Of a DNA stretch of 64,000 nt, positions 41,269 through 51,745 are shown one piece after another (position 1 is the stretch's first letter; every line of letters starts with the position of its first letter). Source of the DNA: Pseudomonas denitrificans (nom. rej.) (GTDB lineage: Bacteria; Pseudomonadota; Gammaproteobacteria; Pseudomonadales; Pseudomonadaceae); assembly GCF_008807415.1 (NCBI RefSeq), contig NZ_CP043626.1, positions 6,610,501-6,674,500 on the forward strand. The letters are read 5' to 3'. The notes beneath the pieces were generated by a model. The model made no database searches. It was given only the letters and a program-made list of their open reading frames with translations, and was not told where the DNA came from. The translations under genes and the position numbers were made by a program.

Positions 41269-42027
41269 TTACAGGCGCAGACCGCCGTCCAGTTCCAGCA
41301 CGCGGCCGGTGTAGTAGTCGTTCTCGAGGATGTAGGCCACCGAGTGGGCGATTTCCAGCGGCTTGCCCAGGCGCTTGAGCGGAATGCCGGAGGTCATCTT
41401 CTCCAGGGCCTCGGGCTTCATGCTGGCGACCATGTCGGTCTCGATGAAGCCGGGAGCCACGCCCGCCACGCGAATGCCGTAGCGCGCCAGTTCCTTCGCC
41501 CACACCACGGTGTCGGCGGCGACGCCGGCCTTGGCCGCGGAGTAGTTGGCCTGGCCCATGTTGCCGGCGCGGGAAATGGAGGAAATGTTGACGATCGCGC
41601 CTTCGTTCTTCAGTTCGATCATCTTCGCCGCCACTTCGCGGGTGCAGAGGAACACGCCGGTCAGGTTGACGTCGATCACCGCCTGCCACTGGGCCAGACT
41701 CATCTTGCTCAGTTCGCCGTCCTTGACCTTGATGGTCAGGCCGTCGCGCAGGATGCCGGCGTTGTTGACCAGGCCGTTGATGGCGCCGAAGTCGCTGGCG
41801 ACCTGGGCCACCATGTGGGTAACCTGTTCTTCATTGGCGACGTTGCACAGATAGGCGCGGGCGTCACCGCCGGCGGCCTTGCAGGCAGCCACGGCTTCGT
41901 CCAGTTTTTCGGCATTGAGGTCAACCAGCGCGACGCGCGCGCCCTTGCCGGAGAGGTACTCGCCCATGGCGCGGCCCAGGCCCTGGCAGCCACCGGTGAT
42001 GATGATGACCTTGTCTTTCAATTGCAT
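41269..42027 (-). CDS. Short-chain dehydrogenase/reductase, FabG-like
   Basis: 252 aa from ATG 42027; an in-frame upstream extension to 42081 lacks homology. NAD(P) motif [12 protein letters not shown] (about residues 10-21), NNAGI, catalytic Ser-Tyr-Lys in [22 protein letters not shown], and the C-terminal GGLRL as in 3-oxoacyl-ACP reductases. The glycine motif is TGGCQGLG rather than TGxxxGIG. It could act as a beta-ketoacyl-CoA/ACP or acetoacetyl-CoA-type reductase; the substrate is not decided. It is divergent from the HugZ-like gene with 107 bases between starts. Confidence 0.88.
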   Translation of the reverse strand: MQLKDKVIIITGGCQGLGRAMGEYLSGKGARVALVDLNAEKLDEAVAACKAAGGDARAYLCNVANEEQVTHMVAQVASDFGAINGLVNNAGILRDGLTIKVKDGELSKMSLAQWQAVIDVNLTGVFLCTREVAAKMIELKNEGAIVNISSISRAGNMGQANYSAAKAGVAADTVVWAKELARYGIRVAGVAPGFIETDMVASMKPEALEKMTSGIPLKRLGKPLEIAHSVAYILENDYYTGRVLELDGGLRL

Positions 42028-42134
42028 CGGAACAACCCCACGAACAGTTTCTGGTGAAAGGCCCCGCCGGCAGCTGTGCACAGAGTCAGTCCTGCCCGTC
42101 CGTTTGCGACGGATTCTTTGCGAGGAGTCATAAG

Positions 42135-42872
42135 TTGAGCGTGAAAGCTGCCAAGCATGCCCGAGAACTGCTGCTCAAGGAATACCGCGGCGTCCTCTCC
42201 ACCCACTCGAAGAGGTGGTCCGGATTCCCCTTCGGCTCCGTGGTGCCGTATTGCCTGGACGAGGCCGGCCGTCCGCTGATCCTGATCAGCCGCATTGCCC
42301 AGCACACCCATAACCTGCAGATGGACGGCAAATGCTCGCTGCTCATCGGCGAGCGCGGCGTCGACGACATCCAGGCCGCCGGACGTCTGACCCTGCTGGC
42401 CGAGGCGCTGCTGGTCGAGGACGTCGACGCCATCGCTGGCGCGGCCGAACGTTACTACCGCTATTTCCCCGGCTCGCAGGACTACCACATCGTCCACGAC
42501 TTCGATTTCTGGGTGCTGGAGCCGGTGCAGTGGCGCTACATCGGCGGCTTCGGCGATATCCACTGGCTGGGCGCCAACAGCGTGCCCCTGGCCAACCCCT
42601 TCGTCGGCGAGGCGGAGAAGAGCATGGTCGAACACATGAACAGCGACCACGCCAATGCCATCGAGCACTACGTCGAGCTGGCCGGGTTGCCCGCCGGGCA
42701 GGGCCCGCAGCTGGCAGGAATTGATACAGAAGGTTTCCACCTGCGCATCGGCCAGGGCCTGCACTGGCTGCCGTTCCCGGCGTCTTGCGGCAACGCCGGC
42801 GCGGTGCGCCAGGCGCTGGTGCAGTTGGCCAAGGCGGACGTCTGGCCGGGCAACGAAGTGATCCAGGCCTGA
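42135..42872 (+). CDS. HugZ-like pyridoxamine-phosphate-oxidase-fold protein
   Basis: 245 aa, TTG start 42135 with GAGGAG seven bases ahead; GTG 42141 is possible. The N-terminal ~140 residues form a split-barrel domain ([52 protein letters not shown]). The C-terminal ~85 residues are a DUF2470-type domain with [17 protein letters not shown]. This two-domain layout is that of HugZ/HutZ haem-utilisation proteins, but many members have unknown roles. Haem binding is a family-based inference only. Confidence 0.82.
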   Translation: MSVKAAKHARELLLKEYRGVLSTHSKRWSGFPFGSVVPYCLDEAGRPLILISRIAQHTHNLQMDGKCSLLIGERGVDDIQAAGRLTLLAEALLVEDVDAIAGAAERYYRYFPGSQDYHIVHDFDFWVLEPVQWRYIGGFGDIHWLGANSVPLANPFVGEAEKSMVEHMNSDHANAIEHYVELAGLPAGQGPQLAGIDTEGFHLRIGQGLHWLPFPASCGNAGAVRQALVQLAKADVWPGNEVIQA

Positions 42873-42960
42873 TCTGTCCCTCGGCTTATCCCTTGAAATC
42901 GGAGCGGGGCGTCGCCACCTAGCTTTCTACCCGGGCAATGACCCCGCCAAGGATTCATCG

Positions 42961-43428
42961 ATGCGAGTTCCCCTGTTTCTGATTCTTCTGTTCCCGCTGA
43001 TCGAGCTGGCCGTGATGATCAAGGTCGGCAGCGTGATCGGCGTGGGCTGGACCCTGCTGCTGATCATCGCCGGCGCCTTCATCGGCGCGGCGGTGCTGCG
43101 CGTGGCGGGCGTCGCCACTGCGCTGCGCGCCCGCGAGCGCCTGAATCGCGGCGAACTGCCCGAGCAGGAAATGCTCGAAGGCCTGGTCATCGCCCTGGGC
43201 GGTGGCCTGCTGATGCTGCCGGGCTTCATCAGCGACGTTGTCGGCCTGCTTTGCCTGATCCCCTTCACCCGCCGCCTGATGCTTGGCCGCGTGCGCCTGC
43301 GCATGCAGGAACAGGCCGAGCGCCGCCGCGCCTTCGCCGACGATCCGGCCGCCCAGCATCGCAGCGGCCCAAGCGTGATCGAAGGCGAATACCAGCGCCG
43401 CGAGGAAGACCGCGACCGTCTGCGTTGA
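42961..43428 (+). CDS. fxsA: FxsA family inner-membrane protein
   Basis: 155 aa, AAGGA eight bases before ATG 42961. Membrane helices at about residues 3-20, 25-50 and 75-100 (PLFLILLFPLIELAVMIKVGSVIG, LGGGLLMLPGFISDVVGLLCLIPFTR), and a basic/acidic cytoplasmic tail. Family knowledge: E. coli FxsA overproduction suppresses F-plasmid exclusion of phage T7; its normal role is unclear. In gammaproteobacteria it is often next to groESL, as here. Confidence 0.92.
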   Translation: MRVPLFLILLFPLIELAVMIKVGSVIGVGWTLLLIIAGAFIGAAVLRVAGVATALRARERLNRGELPEQEMLEGLVIALGGGLLMLPGFISDVVGLLCLIPFTRRLMLGRVRLRMQEQAERRRAFADDPAAQHRSGPSVIEGEYQRREEDRDRLR

Positions 43429-43490
43429 TCCTCGGGGCGGTTTCGCCGGCCCGAGGCACCCACCGCCTGCAAAAATTTTTTCGTCACACA

Positions 43491-43518
43491 CTTGAAATGC
43501 CTTGTAGCGACCTTATGT
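43491..43518 (+). promoter_or_regulatory. Predicted sigma32 heat-shock promoter of groESL
   Basis: CTTGAAA (43491-43497), 13-base spacer, CCTTATGT (43511-43518), compared with the sigma32 consensus CTTGAAA-N11-15-CCCCATNT. The -35 is a perfect match. The leader to groES is about 140 bases. Confidence 0.75.
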
Positions 43519-43666
43519 ACCGGTCACCGCAAGGTCCCTGTCAGTACGACAGGCTGCTCTTTTCGCGATTCGCCTGCCGGGTCGCAAACCGGCACCGCCG
43601 GATTCAATAAAACCTGCCGGGCATCGATCCGGCCGTTGGAAATCACAGTTTGGGAGAGTTACGACT

Positions 43667-43960
43667 ATGAAGCTTCGTCCTCTGCATGACCGCGTCGTCA
43701 TCCGTCGCAGCGAGGAAGAAACCAAGACCGCAGGCGGCATCGTGCTGCCGGGTTCCGCCGCCGAGAAGCCGAACCGCGGTGAAGTGGTCGCTGTTGGTGC
43801 CGGCCGTGTCCTGGACAACGGCGAAGTTCGCGCTCTGGCCGTGAAGGTCGGTGACAAGGTGGTCTTCGGTCCGTACTCCGGCAGCAACGCCATCAAGGTC
43901 GACGGCGAAGAACTGCTGGTGATGGGCGAGTCCGAGATCCTCGCCGTCCTGGAAGACTGA
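43667..43960 (+). CDS. groES: Co-chaperonin GroES (Hsp10)
   Basis: 97 aa. [31 protein letters not shown] holds the conserved core and the mobile loop (GGIVLPG) that binds GroEL. GGAGAG lies ten bases ahead of the ATG. The heptamer caps the GroEL chamber. groEL follows after 48 bases, and a sigma32-like promoter lies upstream. Confidence 0.98.
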   Translation: MKLRPLHDRVVIRRSEEETKTAGGIVLPGSAAEKPNRGEVVAVGAGRVLDNGEVRALAVKVGDKVVFGPYSGSNAIKVDGEELLVMGESEILAVLED

Positions 43961-43996
43961 TTTCAGTCCGTCCACTCCCCACCGAATTCGATTTAG

Positions 43997-45649
<1,653 letters not shown>

Positions 45650-45671
45650 GCCACCCGGCACCTGCTGTAAG

Positions 45672-45699
45672 AAAAAGCCCCGCCTAGGCGGGGCTTTTT
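45672..45699 (+). terminator. Terminator after groEL
   Basis: Stem AAAAAGCCCCGCC/GGCGGGGCTTTTT with a two-base centre. Confidence 0.9.
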
Positions 45700-45731
45700 C
45701 ATGGGCGTCGGATATGCCAGACTGCGCCGCA

Positions 45732-45805
45732 GGAGATGGCATTCCTCCTTCAACCGCCCTTGTGGCTGATGATGCCTACGCATAGACCTGGAAAGGCGCG
45801 TAGGC
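45732..45805 (+). promoter_or_regulatory. Fluoride riboswitch (crcB motif) with overlapping switch hairpin
   Basis: The aptamer reads GGAGATGGCATTCCTCC ... AACCGC ... GGCTGATGATGCCTAC, matching the conserved crcB RNA. P1 is GGAG/CTCC; the pseudoknot pairs GGCAT (45738-45742) with ATGCC (45772-45776). Downstream, GCCTACGC (45774-45781) can instead pair with GCGTAGGC (45798-45805), which would destroy the pseudoknot, so this hairpin is the likely expression platform. No T-run follows it, which suggests control at translation or by another downstream structure. It precedes crcB by 45 bases. Confidence 0.9.
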
Positions 45806-45849
45806 GCTCGCCTGCGGCCTGTCCAAAACACCTTCCCCAGGACAGGACC

Positions 45850-46233
45850 ATGTGGAAACCCATTCTCGCCGTCTCTCTCGGAGCCGCTCTCGGTGCACTG
45901 CTGCGCTGGGTGCTCGGGCTCAAGCTCAATAGCCTCCTGCCGTCCATGCCGCCGGGCACGGTGGTCGCCAACCTGGTCGGCGGCTACATCATCGGCGCGG
46001 CCATCGCCTTCTTCGCCAACTCCCCTGGCCTCGCGCCAGAATGGCGGTTACTGATCATCACCGGCTTCTGCGGTGGCCTCACCACCTTCTCGACCTTCTC
46101 CGCCGAAGTCGTCGTGCTGCTGCAGCAAGGCCGCCTGGCCTGGGCGATGGGCACGGTCGCCACGCACCTTGCCGGCTCCCTGCTGATGACCCTGGCCGGA
46201 CTCTGGTCGGTGCACGCGCTGATGGGCCGCTAG
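45850..46233 (+). CDS. crcB: Fluoride ion channel CrcB (Fluc)
   Basis: 127 aa from ATG 45850, with CAGGACAGG upstream; four membrane helices. Typical motifs: [29 protein letters not shown] (Asn of the pore), and [17 protein letters not shown], which holds the Phe-box and the central Na+ site. The dual-topology dimer exports fluoride. It is controlled by the riboswitch just upstream. A DUF190 gene follows after 45 bases, a common pairing. Confidence 0.96.
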   Translation: MWKPILAVSLGAALGALLRWVLGLKLNSLLPSMPPGTVVANLVGGYIIGAAIAFFANSPGLAPEWRLLIITGFCGGLTTFSTFSAEVVVLLQQGRLAWAMGTVATHLAGSLLMTLAGLWSVHALMGR

Positions 46234-46278
46234 GCCGTCCAGCCATGAGAGAGGCCGCGAGGCCTTCGGGAGGAAGAC

Positions 46279-46599
46279 ATGAACGGCTACCAGTTGAAGT
46301 TCTTCACCCAGCAGGACCGCAAGCATGCCGGCCTGCCGCTGGCCCAATGGCTGCTGGAGGAAGCGCGCCGGCAAGGCGTACGCGGCGCCACCCTGATGAC
46401 GGCGAGCGAAGGATTCGGCAAGACCGGGCGCATTCACTACGCGCATTTCTTCGAACTGGCCGACCAGCCACAGGAAGTCACCATGGCGGTGAGCGAGGAA
46501 GAGTCCGAGCGCATCTTCGAGGTAATCCGCAAGGCGAGTGTGAAGCTGTTCTACGTGAAGACGCCGATCGAGTTTGGCGTGACGGGCGAGGGCGACTGA
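46279..46599 (+). CDS. DUF190 family protein
   Basis: 106 aa, GGGAGGA four bases ahead of the start. PII-like ferredoxin fold is predicted for the family: LKFFTQQDRKHAGLPLAQWLLEEARRQGVRGATLMTASEGFG is the conserved part (GATLxxxxEGFG). Its role is unknown. In many bacteria it is adjacent to crcB; here it lies in the same direction within the same likely riboswitch-controlled transcript, so an accessory role in fluoride resistance is a reasonable inference. Confidence 0.85.
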   Translation: MNGYQLKFFTQQDRKHAGLPLAQWLLEEARRQGVRGATLMTASEGFGKTGRIHYAHFFELADQPQEVTMAVSEEESERIFEVIRKASVKLFYVKTPIEFGVTGEGD

Positions 46600-46729
46600 G
46601 TCCGCGCTGAACGGCCCATTCGACCTGCCGCACGGGAAATCGGCAGGCTGAATGTGAAAATTCCGTCAAAGGCGCTTAAGTTCTATTTAAGCTGGTTAGG
46701 CTAACGTGCATTGCGTTCGAGGAGAGCAT

Positions 46730-47413
46730 ATGCGCATTTTGTTGGTTGAAGACAATCGGGACATCCTGGCCAATATGGCCGACTACCTGGGCCTGAAAGG
46801 CTACACGGTGGATTGCGCCCAGGACGGCCTGTCCGGATTGCACCTCGCGGCGACGTCCCATTACGACCTGATCGTGCTGGACGTGATGCTGCCGGGGCTG
46901 GATGGTTTCACCCTATGCCGCCGCCTGCGCGAAGACGCGCGCCGCGACACCCCGGTGATCATGCTTACCGCCCGCGATCAGTTGGACGACCGCCTGCAGG
47001 GCTTCCGTTCCGGCGCTGACGATTACCTCCTCAAGCCTTTTGCGCTCTCCGAGCTGGCCGCCCGCATCGAAGCGGTGCTGCGCCGCAGCCAGGGCGGCGG
47101 GCGGCGCGAGCTGCAGGTCGCCGACCTGAGCTACAACCTCGACACCCTCGAAGTGAACCGTGCCGGCAAGCCGCTCAAGCTCAACCCCATCGGCCTCAAA
47201 TTGCTGGCGGTGCTGATGCAGAAGAGCCCGCACGTGGTGCGCCGCGACGTGCTCGAGGAAGCCGTCTGGGGGGATGACTGCCCTGATAGCGACAGCCTGC
47301 GCAGCCACGTTCACCAACTGCGCCAGGTGATCGACAAGCCCTTCGCATCCTCCCTGCTGCACACGGTGCACGGCGTCGGCTACAAGCTGGCGGAGGAAGC
47401 GCATGGAGTATAA
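46730..47413 (+). CDS. colR: OmpR-family response regulator ColR
   Basis: 227 aa from ATG 46730, with GAGGAG upstream. Receiver domain residues 1-120 with Asp51 (LIVLDVMLPGLDG), Lys in LLKPF, and a C-terminal winged helix (LKLNPIGLKLLAVLMQKSPHVVRRDVLEEAVWGD, then LRSHVHQLRQVIDKPF). The pairing with the downstream kinase and the methyltransferase-inaA genes matches the ColRS locus of Pseudomonas. Known role: envelope and LPS modification and tolerance to Zn, Fe and polymyxin. It overlaps colS by 11 bases. Confidence 0.88.
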   Translation: MRILLVEDNRDILANMADYLGLKGYTVDCAQDGLSGLHLAATSHYDLIVLDVMLPGLDGFTLCRRLREDARRDTPVIMLTARDQLDDRLQGFRSGADDYLLKPFALSELAARIEAVLRRSQGGGRRELQVADLSYNLDTLEVNRAGKPLKLNPIGLKLLAVLMQKSPHVVRRDVLEEAVWGDDCPDSDSLRSHVHQLRQVIDKPFASSLLHTVHGVGYKLAEEAHGV

Positions 47414-48677
47414 GCAGAGCCTTTCCCGACGGATTGTCTTTGCCTTCGTACTCATGACCGCCGCCGTTGGCGGCCTGTTTTCGGTGGGAATCGTCGGCGT
47501 CGTTCATATTGTCGAAGAGCGCCTGATCTCCCGCGACCTGGGCGGTGAACTGGACCGCATCATCAATGAAGACCTGGAGAACGGCCAGGCTCCGAAACTC
47601 GATCCGGGCATGCGCTTCTTCATCAGTGATGGCGCGGGCGTCTATGCCATGCCGCCGGCGCTGCGCCGGTTGGACGAAGGCTTCCACGAAGTCTTCGACG
47701 GCGAGTTGTCCTTCCACGCGCTGGCGCGCGACGTCGATGGTCGCCGCTTCGTCCTGCTGCAGGACCAGAGCGACTTCGAGGCGCGCGAGCAGATCCTCTA
47801 CGCCGCCGTTGTCACCGGTTATGTGCTCAGCCTGGCCCTGTCCGGAGTGCTGGGCTGGCTGCTGGCGCGCAAGGTCATGGAGCCTGTATCGCGCTTGGCG
47901 CGCCAGGTCCGCCACCGTGACCAGTTGCTGGAACTGGCGCCGCCCATGTCGCCTGACTACGCCAACGACGAGGTGGGCGAGCTGGCGGCGGCCTTCGATT
48001 ACGCCATGGGGCGGCTGCATGATGTGCTGACCCGGGAGAAGCTCTTTACCAGCGACGTCAGCCATGAATTGCGCACACCGCTGATGGTGATCGCCACCAG
48101 TTGCGAGCTGCTGGCTGAAGAGCCGGGGCTCACCCCGCGGTCGCGTGCTCAGTTGGCGCGCATGAACAGCGCCTGCGAAGAGATGCGCGATCTGGTGCAG
48201 ACCTTCCTGATGCTGGCGCGGGCCCAGCGCAAGGATATGGCTATCGTGTCCCAGGCCGGATTGCGGACGATCGGCGACGAGTTGGTTGCGCAGTGGCGCG
48301 GCCCTATTGAAGCGAAGGGCCTGACCCTGGAATACAACGTCAGCCAGGAGATGTCCGGGCAATTCAACGCGCCTTTCCTGCGCTCGGTAATGAGCAATTT
48401 ATTGCGCAATGCCATGCATTACACGGAAAGCGGCAGCATCCGCTTACAACTTGGACCGAGTGGATTCTGGGTCGAAGACACCGGCGCCGGCATCCCGGAA
48501 GAACAGCGCGAGCGCGTCTTCCAGCCCTTCGTGCGCGGCCAGAACCCGCGTGGTGAGGGGCTCGGGCTGGGGTTGTCGCTGGTCAAGCGGATCTGCGCCT
48601 CCGAAGGCTGGGACGTCACGCTGCGTCCGGCCGAACCCCATGGCTGTCGCTTCGAAGTTCGCCTAGCCGTCGTTTGA
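47403..48677 (+). CDS. colS: Sensor histidine kinase ColS
   Basis: 424 aa. Helix 1 is at about residues 10-32; the periplasmic loop runs to about 130, and helix 2 to about 158 (VVTGYVLSLALSGVLGWLLA). A HAMP domain follows, then HisKA with His221 (SDVSHELRTPLMVIA) and a HATPase (NLLRNAMHY, DTGAGIPEE, GLGLGLSLVKRI). The loop contains EDLE, an ExxE pattern of the kind reported to bind metals in ColS/PmrB-type sensors; that this one does so is an inference. It is the cognate partner of ColR. Confidence 0.9.
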   Translation: MEYKQSLSRRIVFAFVLMTAAVGGLFSVGIVGVVHIVEERLISRDLGGELDRIINEDLENGQAPKLDPGMRFFISDGAGVYAMPPALRRLDEGFHEVFDGELSFHALARDVDGRRFVLLQDQSDFEAREQILYAAVVTGYVLSLALSGVLGWLLARKVMEPVSRLARQVRHRDQLLELAPPMSPDYANDEVGELAAAFDYAMGRLHDVLTREKLFTSDVSHELRTPLMVIATSCELLAEEPGLTPRSRAQLARMNSACEEMRDLVQTFLMLARAQRKDMAIVSQAGLRTIGDELVAQWRGPIEAKGLTLEYNVSQEMSGQFNAPFLRSVMSNLLRNAMHYTESGSIRLQLGPSGFWVEDTGAGIPEEQRERVFQPFVRGQNPRGEGLGLGLSLVKRICASEGWDVTLRPAEPHGCRFEVRLAVV

Positions 48678-48759
48678 CAAAAACTTCACAAGTGCATGAC
48701 CCGGCTGTGACAGGCTGGTTCGTATCGTTCGCCCTGAATTCGGGAAAGGTAAATATCCG

Positions 48760-49431
48760 ATGACTGAAAAACCCGTCGACCTGGAGTTCTCCCAAAAGTA
48801 CGACCGCCAGCACGCAGAGCGTTACCTGCGCAAGCACCAGGCCGGACTCTCCCGGAAACTTTCCCACTGGCGCGATGTCCAAGTGGCCCGCCAGGCACTC
48901 AAGCTGGCGGGGCAGCCGAATCTGGTTCTCGACCTGCCGTGCGGTGCCGGACGCTTCTGGCCGATGCTGGCCGAAAAGGAGAACCGGGTGATCATCGGGG
49001 CGGACAATTCCCCGGACATGATTGCCGTGGCCTGCGCCGGTCAACCGAATGAGGTTGTAAAACGCGTCCGACCTTTGCAGACTTCCGCGTTTGCCATTGA
49101 TCTGCCCGACAATGCCGTCGATAGCATCTTCTCGATGCGCCTGATGCACCATATCGGCGAATCTGACGATCGTTTGACGATGTTGCGCGAATTTCACCGC
49201 GTAACTCGCGATTCGGTGATCCTGTCGATGTGGGTCGATGGCAACTTCAAGTCCTGGAAACGTGCTCGCGCCGAGTCGAATCGCAAGAAACACGCCTACC
49301 AGAACCGCTTCGTGATTCCCGCCAAGACCATCGAGGCGGAGTTCCGCCAGGCTGGTTTCAAGGTCCAGGATCACATTGATTTCGTCCCGCTCGTACACAT
49401 GTGGCGGGTCTACATTCTGCGTAAGGAGTGA
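48760..49431 (+). CDS. SAM-dependent methyltransferase, ColR-linked
   Basis: 223 aa class I methyltransferase. Motif I reads LDLPCGAGRFWPML (about residues 50-63), with the acidic loop GADNSPDMI, and then SIFSMRLMHHIGESDDRLTMLREFHRVTRD typical of methyltransferase 11/25 folds. Substrate unknown. It follows colS after 82 bases and precedes the inaA-like kinase by three. Family context: in Pseudomonas this gene is reported in the ColR regulon with LPS-modifying functions, but I see no ColR site I would call with confidence. Confidence 0.85.
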   Translation: MTEKPVDLEFSQKYDRQHAERYLRKHQAGLSRKLSHWRDVQVARQALKLAGQPNLVLDLPCGAGRFWPMLAEKENRVIIGADNSPDMIAVACAGQPNEVVKRVRPLQTSAFAIDLPDNAVDSIFSMRLMHHIGESDDRLTMLREFHRVTRDSVILSMWVDGNFKSWKRARAESNRKKHAYQNRFVIPAKTIEAEFRQAGFKVQDHIDFVPLVHMWRVYILRKE

Positions 49432-49434
49432 TGG

Positions 49435-50139
49435 ATGGCCGTTGATCTGGCGTCGCTGCAGCAAATTTCCGGTGAGAACGCCATCGACCGTTGGCTCCAG
49501 GTGCCCGGCAAATGGGTCGAGGAACCCAACCGTCGGCGCGGCGGCGAAAGCGGCGTGCAGCGAGTCCTGACCTCCGACGGCCGGATGCTCTATCGCAAGC
49601 AGCAGATGGGCCACATCTACCGCGACCTGCTGCATCCCTTCGGCTACCCCACCGCCATCCGTGAGCGCAATGCGCTCAAGGCCGCCGAAGCCCTGGGCGT
49701 GCGAGTGCCGACCCTGGTCTACGCCGGCTGCCGCAAGGTGGACGGCGAGTGGCAGGCCCTGCTGGTCACCGAGTCCCTGGACGGTTTCAGCAGCCTGGAA
49801 GACTGCTACGCCCGTGGCGACCAGGAGCGTTGGGGCGAAGCCCTGCACCAAAGAATTCTGCAACATTACGGTAGTACCCTTGCAAAGCTTAACGCCGGCC
49901 GTTGGCAGCATGGCTGCCTCTACCTGAAGCACGTGTTCGTGAAGATGGATGGCGAGAAGATCGAAGTGGCCCTGATTGACATGGAAAAAGCCCGCCAGCG
50001 CTTCAGCGCTCAGCGTGCTGCCCGTCACGATCTTCGCCAGGTGAAACGCCGCTCGTCGTGGACAGAGGCGCAATGGCAGGCCTTTGTCTATGGTTACCAA
50101 GCGGCGTTTGGCAGCGCCATCAAAGGGTTGCAGACATGA
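49435..50139 (+). CDS. inaA: InaA-like LPS-kinase family protein
   Basis: 234 aa. Kinase-like fold of the Kdo/WaaP group: RRRGGESGVQRVL (Gly-rich loop), LYRKQQMGH (Lys), FGYPTAIRERNALKAAEALGVRVPTLVYAG, and the catalytic part LNAGRWQHGCLYLKHVFVK followed by LIDMEKAR, in place of the usual HGD...DFG motifs. A phosphotransfer role on LPS core or glycolipid is inferred from the family and from its position behind colRS. The stop overlaps the next gene by four bases. Confidence 0.87.
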   Translation: MAVDLASLQQISGENAIDRWLQVPGKWVEEPNRRRGGESGVQRVLTSDGRMLYRKQQMGHIYRDLLHPFGYPTAIRERNALKAAEALGVRVPTLVYAGCRKVDGEWQALLVTESLDGFSSLEDCYARGDQERWGEALHQRILQHYGSTLAKLNAGRWQHGCLYLKHVFVKMDGEKIEVALIDMEKARQRFSAQRAARHDLRQVKRRSSWTEAQWQAFVYGYQAAFGSAIKGLQT

Positions 50140-50360
50140 AGTTAGAAATTACGCGAGGTTTGCTCCTCATCGGCGCGCTCGGGGTGGCGACCCTGGCGGC
50201 GGCGGCCTGGCATGAGCCGGGGCCTTCGGTCATTTCCGGAAAAGGCGGCCTGGACAGCTGCCCGATGCCGCCCAACCTGCGCGCCAAGCAACAGGACATC
50301 CGTCCGGATGACGACCTGCTGCTTTTCCTGTTCGGGATGTCGCAGAGCAAAGCACGCTGA
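50136..50360 (+). CDS. Small exported or membrane-anchored protein
   Basis: 74 aa, AAGGG upstream and ATGA overlap with the preceding gene. One N-terminal hydrophobic stretch (about residues 8-25, GLLLIGALGVATLAAAAW) suggests a signal anchor. The mature part has CPMPPNLRAKQQDIRPDDDLLLFLFGMSQ, with one Cys. No family recognised. Coupling to the InaA-like kinase suggests the same envelope process. Confidence 0.7.
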   Translation: MKLEITRGLLLIGALGVATLAAAAWHEPGPSVISGKGGLDSCPMPPNLRAKQQDIRPDDDLLLFLFGMSQSKAR

Positions 50361-50376
50361 TTTCTGATTCCAACTC

Positions 50377-50402
50377 AAAACCCCGCCTAGGCGGGGTTTT
50401 TT
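50377..50402 (+). terminator. Terminator of the colRS-linked operon
   Basis: AAAACCCCGCC/GGCGGGGTTTT hairpin ending in six T. Confidence 0.9.
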
Positions 50403-50450
50403 GTGGGCGACGGGTTTAGACTGCCGGTTCAAGCCTGCAATGAGATGAGC

Positions 50451-51650
50451 ATGAGCGACAGCGCATTTTCCCGGCGGATCGTGCAGAACCTGCTGGATAC
50501 CGACTTCTACAAGCTGAGCATGATGCAGGCGGTGCTGCACAACTACCCCAACGCCGAAGTCGAGTGGGAGTTCCGCTGCCGTAACGAAGAGGACCTGCGC
50601 GCCTACCTCGACCCGCTGCGCGAGCAGATCGAGCAGCTGTCGGAGCTTTCCTTCGCACCGCTGGACCTCGCTTTCCTTGAGCGCATCCCGTTCTTCAAGC
50701 CTGATTTCATCCGCTTCCTCGGCCTGTTCCGCTTCAACCCCAGCTATGTGCAGCTGGGTGTGGAGAACGATGAGCTGTTCCTGCGCCTGAAAGGCCCCTG
50801 GCTGCACGTGATTCTCTTCGAGGTGCCGCTACTGGCGATCATCAGCGAAGTGCGCAACCGCCACCGCCATCCGGGCACGACGCTGACGATGGTCCGCGAG
50901 CGCCTGCAGGAGAAGTTCGACTGGCTGCGCAAGGATGCCAGCGCCGAAGAGCTGGCTGGCTTCAAGATGGCCGACTTCGGCACCCGCCGGCGCTTCTCCT
51001 ATCCGGTACAGGAAGCGGTGGTACGCGACCTGCGCGATGGCTTCCCCGGCCACTTCGTCGGCACCAGCAACGTCCATCTGGCGCGCGAGTTGGGGGTGAA
51101 GCCGCTAGGCACCATGGCCCACGAGTGGCTGATGGCGCACCAGCAGCTCGGCCCGCGGCTGATCGACAGCCAGGCCGCAGCGCTCGACGCCTGGGTTCGC
51201 GAGTACCGCGGGCAGTTGGGCATCGCGCTGACCGATTGCATCACCATGGAAGCCTTCCTGGCGGACTTCGACCTGTACTTCGCCAAGCTCTTCGACGGCT
51301 TGCGCCACGACTCGGGCGATCCGCTGGAGTGGGCGGAAAAGGCCATCCGGCATTACGAGCACCTGGGCATCGATCCGCTGACCAAGACCCTGGTGTTCTC
51401 CGACGGGCTCAACCTGACGCGTGCGCTGGAAATCTACCGGGCGCTGCGCGATCGCATCGACGTCAGTTTCGGCATTGGCACCCATTTCACCTGCGATGTG
51501 CCGGGCGTACAGCCGATGAACATCGTGCTGAAGATGACTGCCTGCAACGGTCACCCGGTGGCGAAGATCTCCGATGCGCCGGGCAAGACCCAGTGCAAGG
51601 ACGAGAACTTCCTGCACTACCTCAAGCACGTCTTCAAAGTACCGGGGTAG
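50451..51650 (+). CDS. pncB: Nicotinate phosphoribosyltransferase
   Basis: 399 aa from ATG 50451; ATG 50445, two codons upstream in the same frame, is equally possible and neither has a strong ribosome binding site. Motifs: [64 protein letters not shown], and GTHFTCD. It makes nicotinate mononucleotide from nicotinate and PRPP in the NAD salvage route. It has its own transcription unit after the terminator at 50377. Confidence 0.95.
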   Translation: MSDSAFSRRIVQNLLDTDFYKLSMMQAVLHNYPNAEVEWEFRCRNEEDLRAYLDPLREQIEQLSELSFAPLDLAFLERIPFFKPDFIRFLGLFRFNPSYVQLGVENDELFLRLKGPWLHVILFEVPLLAIISEVRNRHRHPGTTLTMVRERLQEKFDWLRKDASAEELAGFKMADFGTRRRFSYPVQEAVVRDLRDGFPGHFVGTSNVHLARELGVKPLGTMAHEWLMAHQQLGPRLIDSQAAALDAWVREYRGQLGIALTDCITMEAFLADFDLYFAKLFDGLRHDSGDPLEWAEKAIRHYEHLGIDPLTKTLVFSDGLNLTRALEIYRALRDRIDVSFGIGTHFTCDVPGVQPMNIVLKMTACNGHPVAKISDAPGKTQCKDENFLHYLKHVFKVPG

Positions 51651-51745
51651 CCGATTGCGCAGCGCGCCGGGACGCGCCACTCTTGCTCAAGCAGCCAACG
51701 CGACAGGCCCTCTGGCGCGACAGGTCCACTGAAGGGGAACAACGG

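Noticed and set aside
46600..46729. ColR operator or small RNA before colR
   Set aside because: The gap has an AT-rich stretch (CTTAAGTTCTATTTAAG) but nothing I can assign to a known site.
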